From: Granulicella arctica
GTDB lineage: Bacteria > Acidobacteriota > Terriglobia > Terriglobales > Acidobacteriaceae
NCBI RefSeq assembly: GCF_013410065.1
Contig: NZ_JACCCW010000002.1
Coordinates: 1,915,518 to 1,979,517 of the forward strand
DNA length: 64,000 nt
Direction of reading: 5' to 3'
Position numbers and translations under genes: made by a program. Shown piece after piece: positions 51,732 to 60,397 of this stretch. Every line of letters begins with the position of its first letter. Within the stretch, counting starts at the first letter, position 1. A model generated the notes under the pieces. The model did not search any database. It saw nothing but the letters and a program-made list of their open reading frames with translations, and had not been told where the DNA came from.

Positions 51732-52972
51732 AGAATCCAGCAACGGGCTCGTTCCGTGCCTTGAGTAGTTTCAACTACCGAATTTGGACTGCCGGCGCTC
51801 TGGTATCCAATATCGGGACATGGATGCAGCGCATTGCCCAGGATTGGTTAGTGCTTACGCAGCTGACGCACCACGATGCATCAGCCGTAGGTATCGTCAT
51901 GAGCCTTCAGTTTGCCCCGCAGCTACTTCTGTTGCCATGGACGGGCCTCGCCGCTGATCGTTTCAATCAGCGCAAACTCCTGATGTTGACGCAGGCAGCG
52001 ATGGGAGTGCTTGCGTTGGCCCTGGGCGTCCTTACGATCGCGGGTATTACCCGACTCTGGCACGTCTATGTGTTTGCATTTCTGTTTGGTTCTGCTGCGG
52101 CGCTCGATGCCCCCGTGCGACAAACCTTCGTCGGGGAGCTCGTTGGCGACGAGCATCTTCCGAATGCGGTAGCACTCAACTCCACATCCTTCAATGCCGC
52201 TCGCATGATTGGCCCTGCGGTCGCCGGTCTGGTCATCGCGAAGGTCGGCACTGGCTGGGCATTTCTGATCAATGGAATATCGTTCGCCGCGGTTCTGATC
52301 TCCATGTCGTTATTCCGTGCCTCGGAGCTCTATCCCCGTGCCAGGGCTCATCGCACCGTGGGTGGGTTCATGGAAAGCTTCCGCTACGTCTGGGGACGCG
52401 CAGACCTCAGAGCCATCCTGATCATGCTGTTTCTCATCTGCACATTCGGATTGAACTTTCCCATCTTCATCTCAACCATGGCCGTCAAGGTCTTTCACAC
52501 AGACGCAAGAGGATTCGGTGTACTTAGCTCCATCATGGCAGTCGGCACCATTTCAGGAGCGTTACTCGCTGCTGGCCGTGACAAACCCAAATTCAGCTCC
52601 TTGCTCATCGGCGCTGCTGCCTTCGGAGTAGGATGCACACTCGCTGCATTCTCCCCTGGATACTGGTGGTTTGCGGGCTCTCTGGTGGTGATTGGAATAG
52701 CCACGTTGACGCTCACAAACACCACAAACACCATGATGCAACTCACTACCGAGCCTGCCATGCGAGGGCGAGTCATGGCGCTTCGTCTCGCTGTCGCACT
52801 CGGCGGCACACCCATCGGCGCACCCATCGTCGGTTGGGTGGCCAACCACTTCGGCCCGCGCTGGGCTCTTGGAGTTGGCGCCGCATCGGGGTTCGCCGCC
52901 GTCATCTTCGCCGTCCAAGTCCTAACGCGGCGAACAAAATCCATGCACGACAACGAGCCTCGCCCAGTTTGA
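51728..52972 (+). CDS. MFS transporter (EntS-like)
   Basis: Major facilitator of 414 residues with 12 predicted helices, of the enterobactin-exporter-like MFS_3 group: SNIGTWMQRIAQDWLVLTQL, the loop TGLAADRFNQRKLL, and AVALNSTSFNAARMIGPAVAG. Last gene of the marR operon. Export of an aromatic compound or siderophore is plausible from the neighbours but not shown. The same reading frame stays open for 51 codons after the stop (see the remnant at 52973). Confidence 0.88.
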   Translation: MKNPATGSFRALSSFNYRIWTAGALVSNIGTWMQRIAQDWLVLTQLTHHDASAVGIVMSLQFAPQLLLLPWTGLAADRFNQRKLLMLTQAAMGVLALALGVLTIAGITRLWHVYVFAFLFGSAAALDAPVRQTFVGELVGDEHLPNAVALNSTSFNAARMIGPAVAGLVIAKVGTGWAFLINGISFAAVLISMSLFRASELYPRARAHRTVGGFMESFRYVWGRADLRAILIMLFLICTFGLNFPIFISTMAVKVFHTDARGFGVLSSIMAVGTISGALLAAGRDKPKFSSLLIGAAAFGVGCTLAAFSPGYWWFAGSLVVIGIATLTLTNTTNTMMQLTTEPAMRGRVMALRLAVALGGTPIGAPIVGWVANHFGPRWALGVGAASGFAAVIFAVQVLTRRTKSMHDNEPRPV

Positions 52973-53128
52973 AACGAACAAACCCTCTGCATAAATCTCG
53001 ACCTGGCCCCCAACCGCACCGGACAAGTTACACTCATCAAACCCGGACGCTATGGCTACCCGCGCCGCGGCCTCGTCCGCCTCGACACCCACCAGTCCAT
53101 CATCGACCCCAGCAACTCCATGCGCTAA
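52973..53128 (+). pseudogene. 3-prime remnant of a truncated gene
   Basis: After the MFS stop codon an open frame of 51 codons runs to a TAA at 53126, with no start codon and no ribosome site. Its latter part (TGQVTLIKPGRYGYPRRGLV, then RLDTHQSIIDPSNSMR) has the GC-rich codon use of the chromosome, unlike the operon before it. It looks like the end of a native gene whose front was lost when the marR operon arrived. The parent family is not recognised. Confidence 0.4.
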
Positions 53129-53195
53129 CCAGTAAGATCGTCTTGAAGAAATCCTCCTGGCCTTTTTGAAGAGGCATGGCTAATTGCTTTGAAGG

Positions 53196-53247
53196 GGCGC
53201 GGCTTTAGCCGCGCCATAAACCCGGCGATACACGGGGCTTTAGCCCC
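53196..53247. repeat. REP-like double hairpin
   Basis: GGCGCGGCTTTAGCCGCGCC (53196-53215) and GGGGCTTTAGCCCC (53234-53247) form two hairpins 18 bases apart. The pair recurs at 58479-58532 and its first half at 30075-30095, with compensating changes in the stem. Confidence 0.7.
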
Positions 53248-53302
53248 TGAGGGAATGCCCTCTCACCCAACGCTTCAACCCAAACAGCATCCTACCCACT
53301 GA

Positions 53303-54460
53303 GTGGCCACCACCCCCTCCAATCCGTCCGCCCTCCTAGCCCGCAACGGCTACTTCGCTGATCTCTACACCTTCGACTGGAGCCAGCTCTACCTCCGCGT
53401 TCCCCTCATCTGCTCCATCGCCATCGCTATTTGTCTCATTGGCGGCGTGCTGATCGGCCATCCCTCCGCCGGTCTCATCGCCGGTGGAGGTGCCATGACC
53501 GTCGGCTTCGGCATCAACCAACGCATCGCCGACTCCCGCCTCTGGCCCATGATCGCCGCCACCATCACCATGTTCCTCTCGACCATCGTCGGCATGACGG
53601 TCGGTCACCAAGGCTTCACCCTCCTCATCGCTGCCGCCATCTGGAGCTTCCTCTACGGCCTCCTCACCGCCCGCGCCGCCGGAATAAGCTGGGTCGGCCA
53701 ACAAGCCGCCGTCACTCTCCTCGTCACCTCCGCCTTCCCCGCAGATCTCCACCACGCTTTCCTTCGCGGCCTGCTCATCCTTCTCGGAGGCGGCCTGCAA
53801 ATCCTCATCACCAGCCTCTTCCTCAAGCTGCTGCCCGAACTCAAAGCAAACCTGCTCGCCCTCCCCTACGCCGGAGGCGTCAGCGTCAATCACCTCCTCC
53901 ACGTCGAAGACCCCGACCGTCACCCCGACCTCCATACCGTCGTCCAGCAGCTTCGCGCCATCCCCAAAGCACTGCCCCGCCTCAGCCGCGCCACCAGCTT
54001 CGGTTACGCCCTCCGCCTCGCCATCACCGTCACCCTAGCCGCCGAAGTCTACCGTCACCTCGGCGTCCAAAGCGGCTACTGGATCCCGATGACCGCCCTC
54101 CTCGTCCAGAAGCCCGCCTTCTTCGAGACCTTCAACCGAGCCCTCCTCCGCGTCGGTGGAACCCTCGCCGGAGCCGTCCTCTCCACCTTCTTCCTCGTCC
54201 ACATCCATCCCAGCCCCATCGTCCTCGCCGCGCTCGCTACCCTCTTCGCCTTTTGCTCCTACGCAACCAACACCGTCAACTATGGCCTCTTCACCCTCTG
54301 CCTAACCTCCTACATCGTCTTTCTGCTCTCCCTCAACCAGCTCCCCGGTCCCGTCATTGCCCACCGACGCGCCGTCTGCACCATCATCGGCGGCCTCATC
54401 GCCCTCATCATTCACCTCGACGCACTGCGCCGCCACCGGAACAAGCCCACCGCAACCTAA
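53303..54460 (+). CDS. FUSC-family inner-membrane protein
   Basis: Membrane protein of 385 residues with two blocks of about five hydrophobic helices (about 30-170 and 265-375) separated by a soluble segment, the layout of fusaric-acid-resistance-like FUSC proteins. GYALRLAITVTLAAEVYRHL followed by GYWIPMTALLVQKPAFFETF is the most typical stretch. It is shorter than AaeB/YccS-type exporters (650-700). No membrane fusion protein is adjacent. The start is a GTG at 53303 without a clear ribosome site. Confidence 0.82.
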   Translation: MATTPSNPSALLARNGYFADLYTFDWSQLYLRVPLICSIAIAICLIGGVLIGHPSAGLIAGGGAMTVGFGINQRIADSRLWPMIAATITMFLSTIVGMTVGHQGFTLLIAAAIWSFLYGLLTARAAGISWVGQQAAVTLLVTSAFPADLHHAFLRGLLILLGGGLQILITSLFLKLLPELKANLLALPYAGGVSVNHLLHVEDPDRHPDLHTVVQQLRAIPKALPRLSRATSFGYALRLAITVTLAAEVYRHLGVQSGYWIPMTALLVQKPAFFETFNRALLRVGGTLAGAVLSTFFLVHIHPSPIVLAALATLFAFCSYATNTVNYGLFTLCLTSYIVFLLSLNQLPGPVIAHRRAVCTIIGGLIALIIHLDALRRHRNKPTAT

Positions 54461-54465
54461 ACGGA

Positions 54466-54507
54466 TACGTAACCTGGATGGGCACGTAACGTAGACTGAT
54501 ATGTAAC
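54466..54507 (+). repeat. Three direct repeats before pgpA
   Basis: TACGTAAC, CACGTAAC and TATGTAAC start at 54466, 54483 and 54500, an exact 17-base period, ending 10 bases before the pgpA start. They could be activator or repressor sites for pgpA. Confidence 0.4.
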
Positions 54508-54517
54508 GCAGCCGACC

Positions 54518-55024
54518 ATGTCCAAACAAGAACACCTCAAAACCCTTCCCGCACATCGCACCCTCTGGGCCTGGCTCATCGGCACCTTCTTCGGAGCAGG
54601 ACTCCTGCGCCCCGGCCCAGGAACCTACGGCTCCGTCGCCGCCGTCCTCCTCTGGTACGGAGCCGCCAACGCGCTGCACCCCTCTCAATTCATCCTCACT
54701 ATCGGCACCCTCATCGCCGCCATCGCCGCCACCGTCATCGGCATCCCCGCCGCCACCATCGTCGCGCACGAGTCCGGCCGCAAAGACCCCGGCCACGTCG
54801 TCATCGACGAAGTCGCCGGACAACTCATCGCCCTCATCGCCATCCCCGCCGACTGGCCCCACGCCCTGCTCTCCCTCCTCCTCTTCCGCGCCTTCGACAT
54901 CTTCAAACCCCCACCCATCCGCCAGCTCGAGCGCCTCCCCGACGGCCAGGGCATCATGTTCGACGACGTCGCCGCCGGCATCCTCGCCCTGGCCTTCGCC
55001 CAATTCGCCCACTTCTTCTTTTAA
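54518..55024 (+). CDS. pgpA: Phosphatidylglycerophosphatase A
   Basis: Membrane phosphatase of 168 residues that dephosphorylates phosphatidylglycerol phosphate in phosphatidylglycerol and cardiolipin synthesis. Motifs: GTFFGAGLLRPGPGTYGSVA, VVIDEVAGQLIAL and LPDGQGIMFDDVAAGILA, with the conserved acidic residues. Three to four membrane segments. It belongs with plsY and gpsA further right as phospholipid genes. Confidence 0.92.
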   Translation: MSKQEHLKTLPAHRTLWAWLIGTFFGAGLLRPGPGTYGSVAAVLLWYGAANALHPSQFILTIGTLIAAIAATVIGIPAATIVAHESGRKDPGHVVIDEVAGQLIALIAIPADWPHALLSLLLFRAFDIFKPPPIRQLERLPDGQGIMFDDVAAGILALAFAQFAHFFF

Positions 55025-55054
55025 CCGCGTTCGCCGTTGATCCCTTCTAAAACG

Positions 55055-55193
55055 CCGTCATCCTGAGTGGAGCGCAGCGGAGTCGAAGGACCTGCATTTG
55101 CAGTTGTCTGTTTTACGCCGTCATCCTGAGCGCAGCGAAGGACCCCTGTATTTGCCGTTGCGGGTGCCCATCCTTCGCGAAGGGTGGGATACC
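55055..55193 (+). repeat. Dispersed repeats plus hairpin
   Basis: A long-form GTCATCCTGAG repeat at 55059 and a short-form one at 55119 (60 bases apart) are followed by the near-perfect inverted repeat CCCATCCTTC-GC-GAAGGGTGGG (about 55167-55188) flanked by GGT/ACC. After this comes ATCAAGCCCCCTGCAAAACC, related to the sequence at 9148 and 58716. Confidence 0.75.
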
Positions 55194-55236
55194 ATCAAGC
55201 CCCCTGCAAAACCATCCCTGCCTTACACTGAAACAG

Positions 55237-56310
55237 ATGCACTCCCTCTTCCATCACGAGCACGGCCCCGAAGCCCCACACATCGACCGCATCCACCCCC
55301 ACGCAGCCATGCCCGGCGGCGAGGTCGAGCTCCACGGCAGAAACCTCGGCCCGCATACCACCACCCATCACCTCAAGCTGCCCCACATCACCATCGGCGA
55401 CACCCCCGCCCAAACCCTCTTCAGCCACGCCACCCGCACCATCCTCCGCGTGCCCGAGGGTTCCATCTCCGGCGACATCCTCCTCCACCGCAACGGCGAC
55501 TCCAGCAACGGAGCCGCGCTCCACGTCGCCGTCCCCATGGCCGAAAACCTCCACCCCGTCGCCAACCCCGCGGTCGACGCCGACGGTAACGTCTACACCA
55601 CCCTCTCCGGCTCCCGCAATCAGCAGACACCCGTCTCCATCTTCAAAATCGAGCGCGACTTCCAGCTCCGACCCTTCGTCCGCGACATCCTCAACCCCAC
55701 CGGCATCGCCTTCGACCCCGACGGCTACCTCTACGCCAGCTCCCGCGCCGAAGGCACCGTCTACCGCATCTCCCCCAGTGGAGCCGTCAGCACCTACGCC
55801 GAGGGCATGGGCATCGCCACCGGCATCGCCTTCGATCGCGACGGCAACCTCTTCGTCGGCGACCGCTCCGGAACCATCTTCAAGATCGGCAAGCCCGACG
55901 CCGTGGGAGCCAGCGGCGAGATCTTCGTCTACGCTACCCTCGAGCCCAGCTTCGTCGCCTACCACCTCGCCTTCAACGACGCCGGAACCCTCTTCGTCAC
56001 CGGCCCCACCACCAGCTCCAATCAGGCCATCTATGCCATCGACCGCGATGGCAACACCACCGTCTTCTACCGTGGTCTCGGCCGCGCCCAGGGCATTGCC
56101 TTCGACGTCGACGACAATCTCTACGTAGCCGCCAGCCTCCACGGCCAGCGCGGCATCGTCCGCATCACCTCCCATCACGAAGCCAGCCTCGTCGTCTCCG
56201 GCCCCAACCTCGTCGGCCTCGCCTTCCTCGAAGACGGCAACGCCACCCTCGCCACCCGCGACGCCCTCTACCACGTAGCCCTCAACATCGAAGGCCGCCG
56301 CCTCTTCTAA
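55237..56310 (+). CDS. IPT/TIG plus beta-propeller (NHL/SMP-30-like) protein
   Basis: Protein of 357 residues without an obvious signal peptide. The N-terminal part (about 15-100) resembles an IPT/TIG domain (DRIHPHAAMPGGEVELHGRN, ILRVPEGSISGDILL). The rest is a propeller with repeats of the type NPTGIAFDPDGYLYASSRAE, ATGIAFDRDGNLFVGDRSGT and AQGIAFDVDDNLYVAASLHG (about every 45-50 residues). Such propellers bind ligands or act as lactonase-like enzymes; catalytic residues are not evident. Single gene between repeat clusters. Confidence 0.78.
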   Translation: MHSLFHHEHGPEAPHIDRIHPHAAMPGGEVELHGRNLGPHTTTHHLKLPHITIGDTPAQTLFSHATRTILRVPEGSISGDILLHRNGDSSNGAALHVAVPMAENLHPVANPAVDADGNVYTTLSGSRNQQTPVSIFKIERDFQLRPFVRDILNPTGIAFDPDGYLYASSRAEGTVYRISPSGAVSTYAEGMGIATGIAFDRDGNLFVGDRSGTIFKIGKPDAVGASGEIFVYATLEPSFVAYHLAFNDAGTLFVTGPTTSSNQAIYAIDRDGNTTVFYRGLGRAQGIAFDVDDNLYVAASLHGQRGIVRITSHHEASLVVSGPNLVGLAFLEDGNATLATRDALYHVALNIEGRRLF

Positions 56311-56344
56311 CTCCTCCACCCCACCTCACCCGAACCTCCCAAAA

Positions 56345-56520
56345 TCTGTCATCCTGAGCGGGCAACGTGAGTCGAAGGACCTACGGTCGTTCTTGCAGTC
56401 GCTTTTATTGGTTGTCATTCCGCAGCGTAGCGAGGGAATCTGCTTTTGCAGTTGCTTGTTTTACGCCGTAATCCTGAGCGCAGCGAAGGACCCCTGTATT
56501 ATGCTTTTGCCATTGCCTGT
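56345..56520 (+). repeat. Dispersed GTCATCCTGAGCG repeats
   Basis: A long-form copy at 56347 (GCGGGCAACGTGAGTCGAAGG), a related GTCATTCCGCAGCGTAGCGA copy at 56415, and a short-form copy at 56468 with GTAATCC. They fill most of the 373-base gap between the propeller gene and the GGDEF gene; the rest (56521-56683) shows nothing recognisable. Confidence 0.75.
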
Positions 56521-56683
56521 TCTTCCCCAACTCCACCAAAAGCCAATCATCCAGCCACAGTCAAAATAATCCCGCACCTCTCCCCACCATCCGCAACCCA
56601 CAAAACCTCACCTAAATTCGCCCAATTGTATTGACAAAAATGGATGAATACCCAAAAGTACGTCATCTAGCATAGACTTTTGT

Positions 56684-58438
56684 ATGGAACCGCCCTCACC
56701 ACACTCCACGAAAGTTGCCTTAGCAATGTCGAAGGTTGCCGCTCCTGCCAGGAAGCCTGCCCATCGGTCGCGCAGGTCCCTGGTGATTCTTACAATCTCG
56801 GCACTAACCGCAGTCGCCTCCATCTGCGCCGGTGGTCTCGTCGTCTATGCGAGAACCCAGCACCTCATCGAGACGCGCAATCTCATGGATCACTCCCAGA
56901 CGATCCTCACAGCGCTCCAGACCACCGCACAGCGCATCGAGCGCATCGACGACACCATGCAGCTCTACCAGGCGGCGGGCGATCCGGATCGCCTACAGTC
57001 CGCTCGCAGCACAGCAGCCACCACCGACGTAAGCATGCTGCGCCTACAGGAGCTCGTACAGGACAATCCCTCCCAGACCCGCCATACCCACGAGCTCACA
57101 AAAGCCGTCCAGTCCCTCGTAAAGGAACTGAACGACACCGCCACGCGCACCGTGCCCGAGCGATCGCTTCTCGAGTGCCGCAACATCGTGAACATCATGC
57201 AGGAGGAGGAGCGGCGCCTGTTCCGGCAACGCTCCGACGAGTCGCAAAATAGTCTCTCCCGCAGCCTGTTATCCGGTGCCGGATACTCCAGCTTCTCCAT
57301 GCTGGTGGTCGGCCTGTTGTTCGCCTTTCTCTTTCGTGATGCCCTGAACCAGCGATCCTTCGAGGCCAAGCTGTCCGAGGCAAACGCTACACTCGAAGAG
57401 ACAGTAGAAAAGCTGCGTCAGCGAGCAGCAGAAGAAGCAATGCTCACAAACGCCCACGAGGAGATACAGTTATGCGTCTCCGCAAAGCAGGCGTATCCCT
57501 CCATCCTGCGCCATCTGGAGATGCTTCTGCCCGGCAGCAGTGGAGCCATCCTCACCATCAATAACTCGCGCCGCATGGTCGAGATCATGGCCACCTGGAA
57601 CCACCCCGAACAGCTCGCCGATGGCTTCGAGCTCGACGCCTGCTGCGGCCTCCGAGCCGGGCGAACCCGCTGGAGAAAACCCGGCGTATCCGAGGTCCAC
57701 TGCAAGCACTTCACCGGCAACCCGCCAGAGAACTACCTCTGCCTCCCCATGGCTGCCTACGGCGAGACCCTCGGCTTCATCTACATCCATTGTCCGGACC
57801 AAACGGTAGCCGCAATCGCCCAACAGCGCATGACCCTGCTCCACGACATGGTCGAGCTCGCCTCCATCTCCATCGCCAGCCTGAACCTGAGAGCCAAGCT
57901 CGAGAACCAGTCCATCCGCGATCCCCTGACCGGCCTCTTCAACCGCCACTTTATGGAGATCGCACTCGAACGCGAGATGCATCGTGTCATGCGCCGGAAC
58001 TCCTCGCTGGCCTTATTCATGATCGACGTCGATCACTTCAAGAACTTCAACGACACCTTCGGTCACGAAGCCGGAGACGCAATCCTGCGCGATGTCGCAG
58101 ATAGCTTCCGGCAGGTAATCCGGAGCGAGGACATCGTCTGCCGCTACGGCGGAGAAGAGTTCATCATGATTCTGCCGGAGATCACCCAGGAGATCGCGCT
58201 CGAGCGCGCTGAGATCATACGGAAAAGAGTAGCCGGAATACGGGTCCACTACCGCGGAGAGCTTCTGCGCTCCATCAGCGTCTCCATCGGCGTGGGTATG
58301 TTTCCAGGAGTAGCCACCAACGGAAACGATCTGATTCGAACAGCCGACCTCGCCCTCTACAGAGCAAAGGCAATGGGCCGCGATCAAGTACAACTAGCCG
58401 AGCCAATAGAATCGCAAGTCCCCTCCACCGCCTCTTAG
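56684..58438 (+). CDS. Membrane GAF-GGDEF diguanylate cyclase
   Basis: Cyclic di-GMP synthase of 584 residues. Two membrane helices (about 33-53 and 205-222) flank a helical extracytoplasmic sensor of the CHASE3 kind. A coiled coil (about 228-255) leads to a GAF domain (about 262-400) with several cysteines (DACCGLR, VHCKH). The GGDEF domain (about 415-575) has DPLTGLFNRHFMEIALEREM, MIDVDHFKNFNDTFGHEAGD and the active site GGEEF at 489-493. The inhibitory site RSED (480-483) lies exactly five residues before it, so product inhibition is expected, unlike the cyclase at 41553. Confidence 0.92.
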   Translation: MEPPSPHSTKVALAMSKVAAPARKPAHRSRRSLVILTISALTAVASICAGGLVVYARTQHLIETRNLMDHSQTILTALQTTAQRIERIDDTMQLYQAAGDPDRLQSARSTAATTDVSMLRLQELVQDNPSQTRHTHELTKAVQSLVKELNDTATRTVPERSLLECRNIVNIMQEEERRLFRQRSDESQNSLSRSLLSGAGYSSFSMLVVGLLFAFLFRDALNQRSFEAKLSEANATLEETVEKLRQRAAEEAMLTNAHEEIQLCVSAKQAYPSILRHLEMLLPGSSGAILTINNSRRMVEIMATWNHPEQLADGFELDACCGLRAGRTRWRKPGVSEVHCKHFTGNPPENYLCLPMAAYGETLGFIYIHCPDQTVAAIAQQRMTLLHDMVELASISIASLNLRAKLENQSIRDPLTGLFNRHFMEIALEREMHRVMRRNSSLALFMIDVDHFKNFNDTFGHEAGDAILRDVADSFRQVIRSEDIVCRYGGEEFIMILPEITQEIALERAEIIRKRVAGIRVHYRGELLRSISVSIGVGMFPGVATNGNDLIRTADLALYRAKAMGRDQVQLAEPIESQVPSTAS

Positions 58439-58602
58439 AAGCTGTTTAAAAACTGCTATCGAAGGAGAGTTTTGAAAGGGCACGGCTTCAGCCGTGCCGC
58501 AAATAGCTGAAAGAGGAGGGGCTTTAGCTCCTGATGGAAGGTTGGTGCCGCCCATGGCCTCAAGGGACCGGCCATCACATGAAGGGTTTAAACAGATTCT
58601 AA
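58435..58602. mobile_element. MITE-like element with terminal inverted repeats
   Basis: TTAGAAGCTGTTTAAA (58435-58450) and TTTAAACAGATTCTAA (58587-58602) are inverted copies matching at 15 of 16 positions, bounding 168 bases. Inside are the REP-like double hairpin (58479-58498 and 58514-58532). No transposase. The left end supplies the stop codon of the preceding cyclase gene. Related to the element at 49208. Confidence 0.6.
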
Positions 58603-58618
58603 GAACCACCCACCACCA

Positions 58619-58690
58619 AACTGTCATCCTGAGCGAAGTGCGCAGCACGGAGCCGAAGGACCTGCATTTACACTTGCCCTTGCTTGTCCT
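58619..58690 (+). repeat. Dispersed GTCATCCTGAGCG repeat
   Basis: One long-form copy with core at 58622 (GAAGTGCGCAGCACGGAGCC in its middle) ending GAAGGACCTGC and followed by TTGCCCTTGCTTGTCC. Confidence 0.8.
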
Positions 58691-59022
58691 CCCCAACCAC
58701 CCAAAAACCTTGTCAACCCCCAAAACGCACAAAACCCGCGCCAGTCCTGCACAAACACGCTGTCCATTTTCCCCGTTCACTCCAGTAAAATAGAAATAGG
58801 GGAACAATCACCAAACCGTACCCCGAACACTGTTAACCAGGGCAACAATAACTACTCCGTACCGGACGCATCTAGGTCCGGACCTAACTCCTTTGTTTTC
58901 CATATTTTGATATCTAAGGTAGGGGGTGGGGGATACCAGCCACATTGGCCCCTCAACACGGTAGATTCACACCCCAAACGGCCGATCCTGTACAACGGAT
59001 ACACGCGCATCCAACCACCATC
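58691..59022. other. Intergenic region upstream of cinA
   Basis: No gene is visible. It starts with CTTGTCAACCCCCAAAA and later AGTAAAATAGAAATAGGGG, both similar to the region at 9139-9260. A 14-base palindrome TAGGTCCGGACCTA lies at 58874-58887 with an adjacent CCGGAC/GTCCGG pair, and a G-rich stretch follows at 58918-58933. The cinA promoter is presumably here. Confidence 0.45.
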
Positions 59023-60294
59023 ATGATCGCTGAAATCATCGCCGCCGGCTCCGAGATGCTCACGCCCTTCCGGCAGGACACCAACTCGCTCTACCTCACC
59101 GCCGAGCTCAACGACCTCGGCGTCTCCGTAGCCTTCAAGACCATCGTCGGCGACAATCTTGCTCACCTCATCGGCGCCGCTCGCATCGCCCTCGACCGCG
59201 CCGACATCGTCCTCTTCTCCGGCGGCCTCGGCCCCACCGAAGACGACCTCACCCGCGAAGCCGCCGCCGCCGCGCTCGACCTCCGCCTCTCCCGCGACGC
59301 CGAGATCCTCACCGGCATGTACAAGCGCTTCGCCGCCCGTCGCATGGTCATGCCGCCCAACAACGCCCGCCAGGCCGACGTCATCGACGGAGCCATCATC
59401 CTCGAGAACAAAAACGGCAGCGCCCCCGGCCAATACCTCGATACCACCATCCCCGGACCCGACGGCCAGCTCCACCGCAAGATCGTCATCCTCCTTCCCG
59501 GTCCGCCCAAAGAGCTCAAGCCCATGTTCGACGAGGCCTGCAAGCCACTCCTCGCCGCCAGCCTTCCGCCCCGCCATCTCGCCAAGCGGATGCTCCGCAT
59601 GGCCCTCATCCCCGAGTCTCAGGTCGACGCCCGCACCGCGCCCATCTACAAGGAATATGCGGACATCGAGACCACCATCCTCGCTGGCTCCGCCGAGATC
59701 CAACTCCACTTTTTATCCGCAAAGCCAAGCCTTGAAGAGGCCGAAGCCCGCGTCAACGAGCTCACCGCAAAGATCGAGCTCGAGATGGACGACGCCATCT
59801 TCTCCTCCCACGGCGAATCCCTCGAAGAGGTCGTCCTGCTCATGCTCGGCATGCGCCATCTCACCCTCGCGACCGCCGAAAGCTGCACCGGCGGACTTCT
59901 CGCCGAACGCCTCACCGCTATCGCCGGAAGCTCGCGCTACTTCCTCGGCGGTGCCGTCGTCTACTCCGACGCACTCAAGACCATCTTCGCCGACGTCCCT
60001 CCCACAACCGTCGCCGACTTCGGCCCCGTCAGCTCCGAAACAGCCTCCGCCCTCGCCGAAGGCATCCGCCTCCGAACCGGAGCATCCCTCGGCATCTCCA
60101 TCACCGGCATCGCCGGTCCTGGCCCCGGAGCGCCCGGTCCCGACGCCGACAAACCAGTCGGTCTCGTCTACATCGGCCTCGCCGACGGCCAGATCACACA
60201 GGTCAAAGAACTCAATCTCATGGGCGACCGCGAGCGCATCCGCTACTGGGCCAGCCAGCACGCCCTCGAACTCATTCGCCGCCACCTGCTATAA
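59023..60294 (+). CDS. cinA: CinA-family protein (competence/damage-inducible; nicotinamide-nucleotide amidase)
   Basis: Two-domain protein of 423 residues. The N-terminal molybdopterin-binding-like domain has MIAEIIAAGSEMLTPFRQDT and FSGGLGPTEDDLTREAAAAA; the C-terminal CinA domain has LATAESCTGGLLAERLTAIA, GGAVVYSDALK and SITGIAGPGPGAP. The C-terminal domain deamidates NMN in pyridine nucleotide recycling in several bacteria; the N-terminal one has ADP-ribose pyrophosphatase activity in some. The ATG at 59023 gives the standard N-terminus; the frame is open 26 codons further upstream. Confidence 0.93.
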   Translation: MIAEIIAAGSEMLTPFRQDTNSLYLTAELNDLGVSVAFKTIVGDNLAHLIGAARIALDRADIVLFSGGLGPTEDDLTREAAAAALDLRLSRDAEILTGMYKRFAARRMVMPPNNARQADVIDGAIILENKNGSAPGQYLDTTIPGPDGQLHRKIVILLPGPPKELKPMFDEACKPLLAASLPPRHLAKRMLRMALIPESQVDARTAPIYKEYADIETTILAGSAEIQLHFLSAKPSLEEAEARVNELTAKIELEMDDAIFSSHGESLEEVVLLMLGMRHLTLATAESCTGGLLAERLTAIAGSSRYFLGGAVVYSDALKTIFADVPPTTVADFGPVSSETASALAEGIRLRTGASLGISITGIAGPGPGAPGPDADKPVGLVYIGLADGQITQVKELNLMGDRERIRYWASQHALELIRRHLL

Positions 60295-60397
60295 CCAGTA
60301 AATTCGCTCTTTCGAGCAAAGCACAAACCGGGCCCGAACAATTCACATCCAATACAGAACTTCGAGCCCTCCCTTGCTAAACTTAGAAACGACGGCA

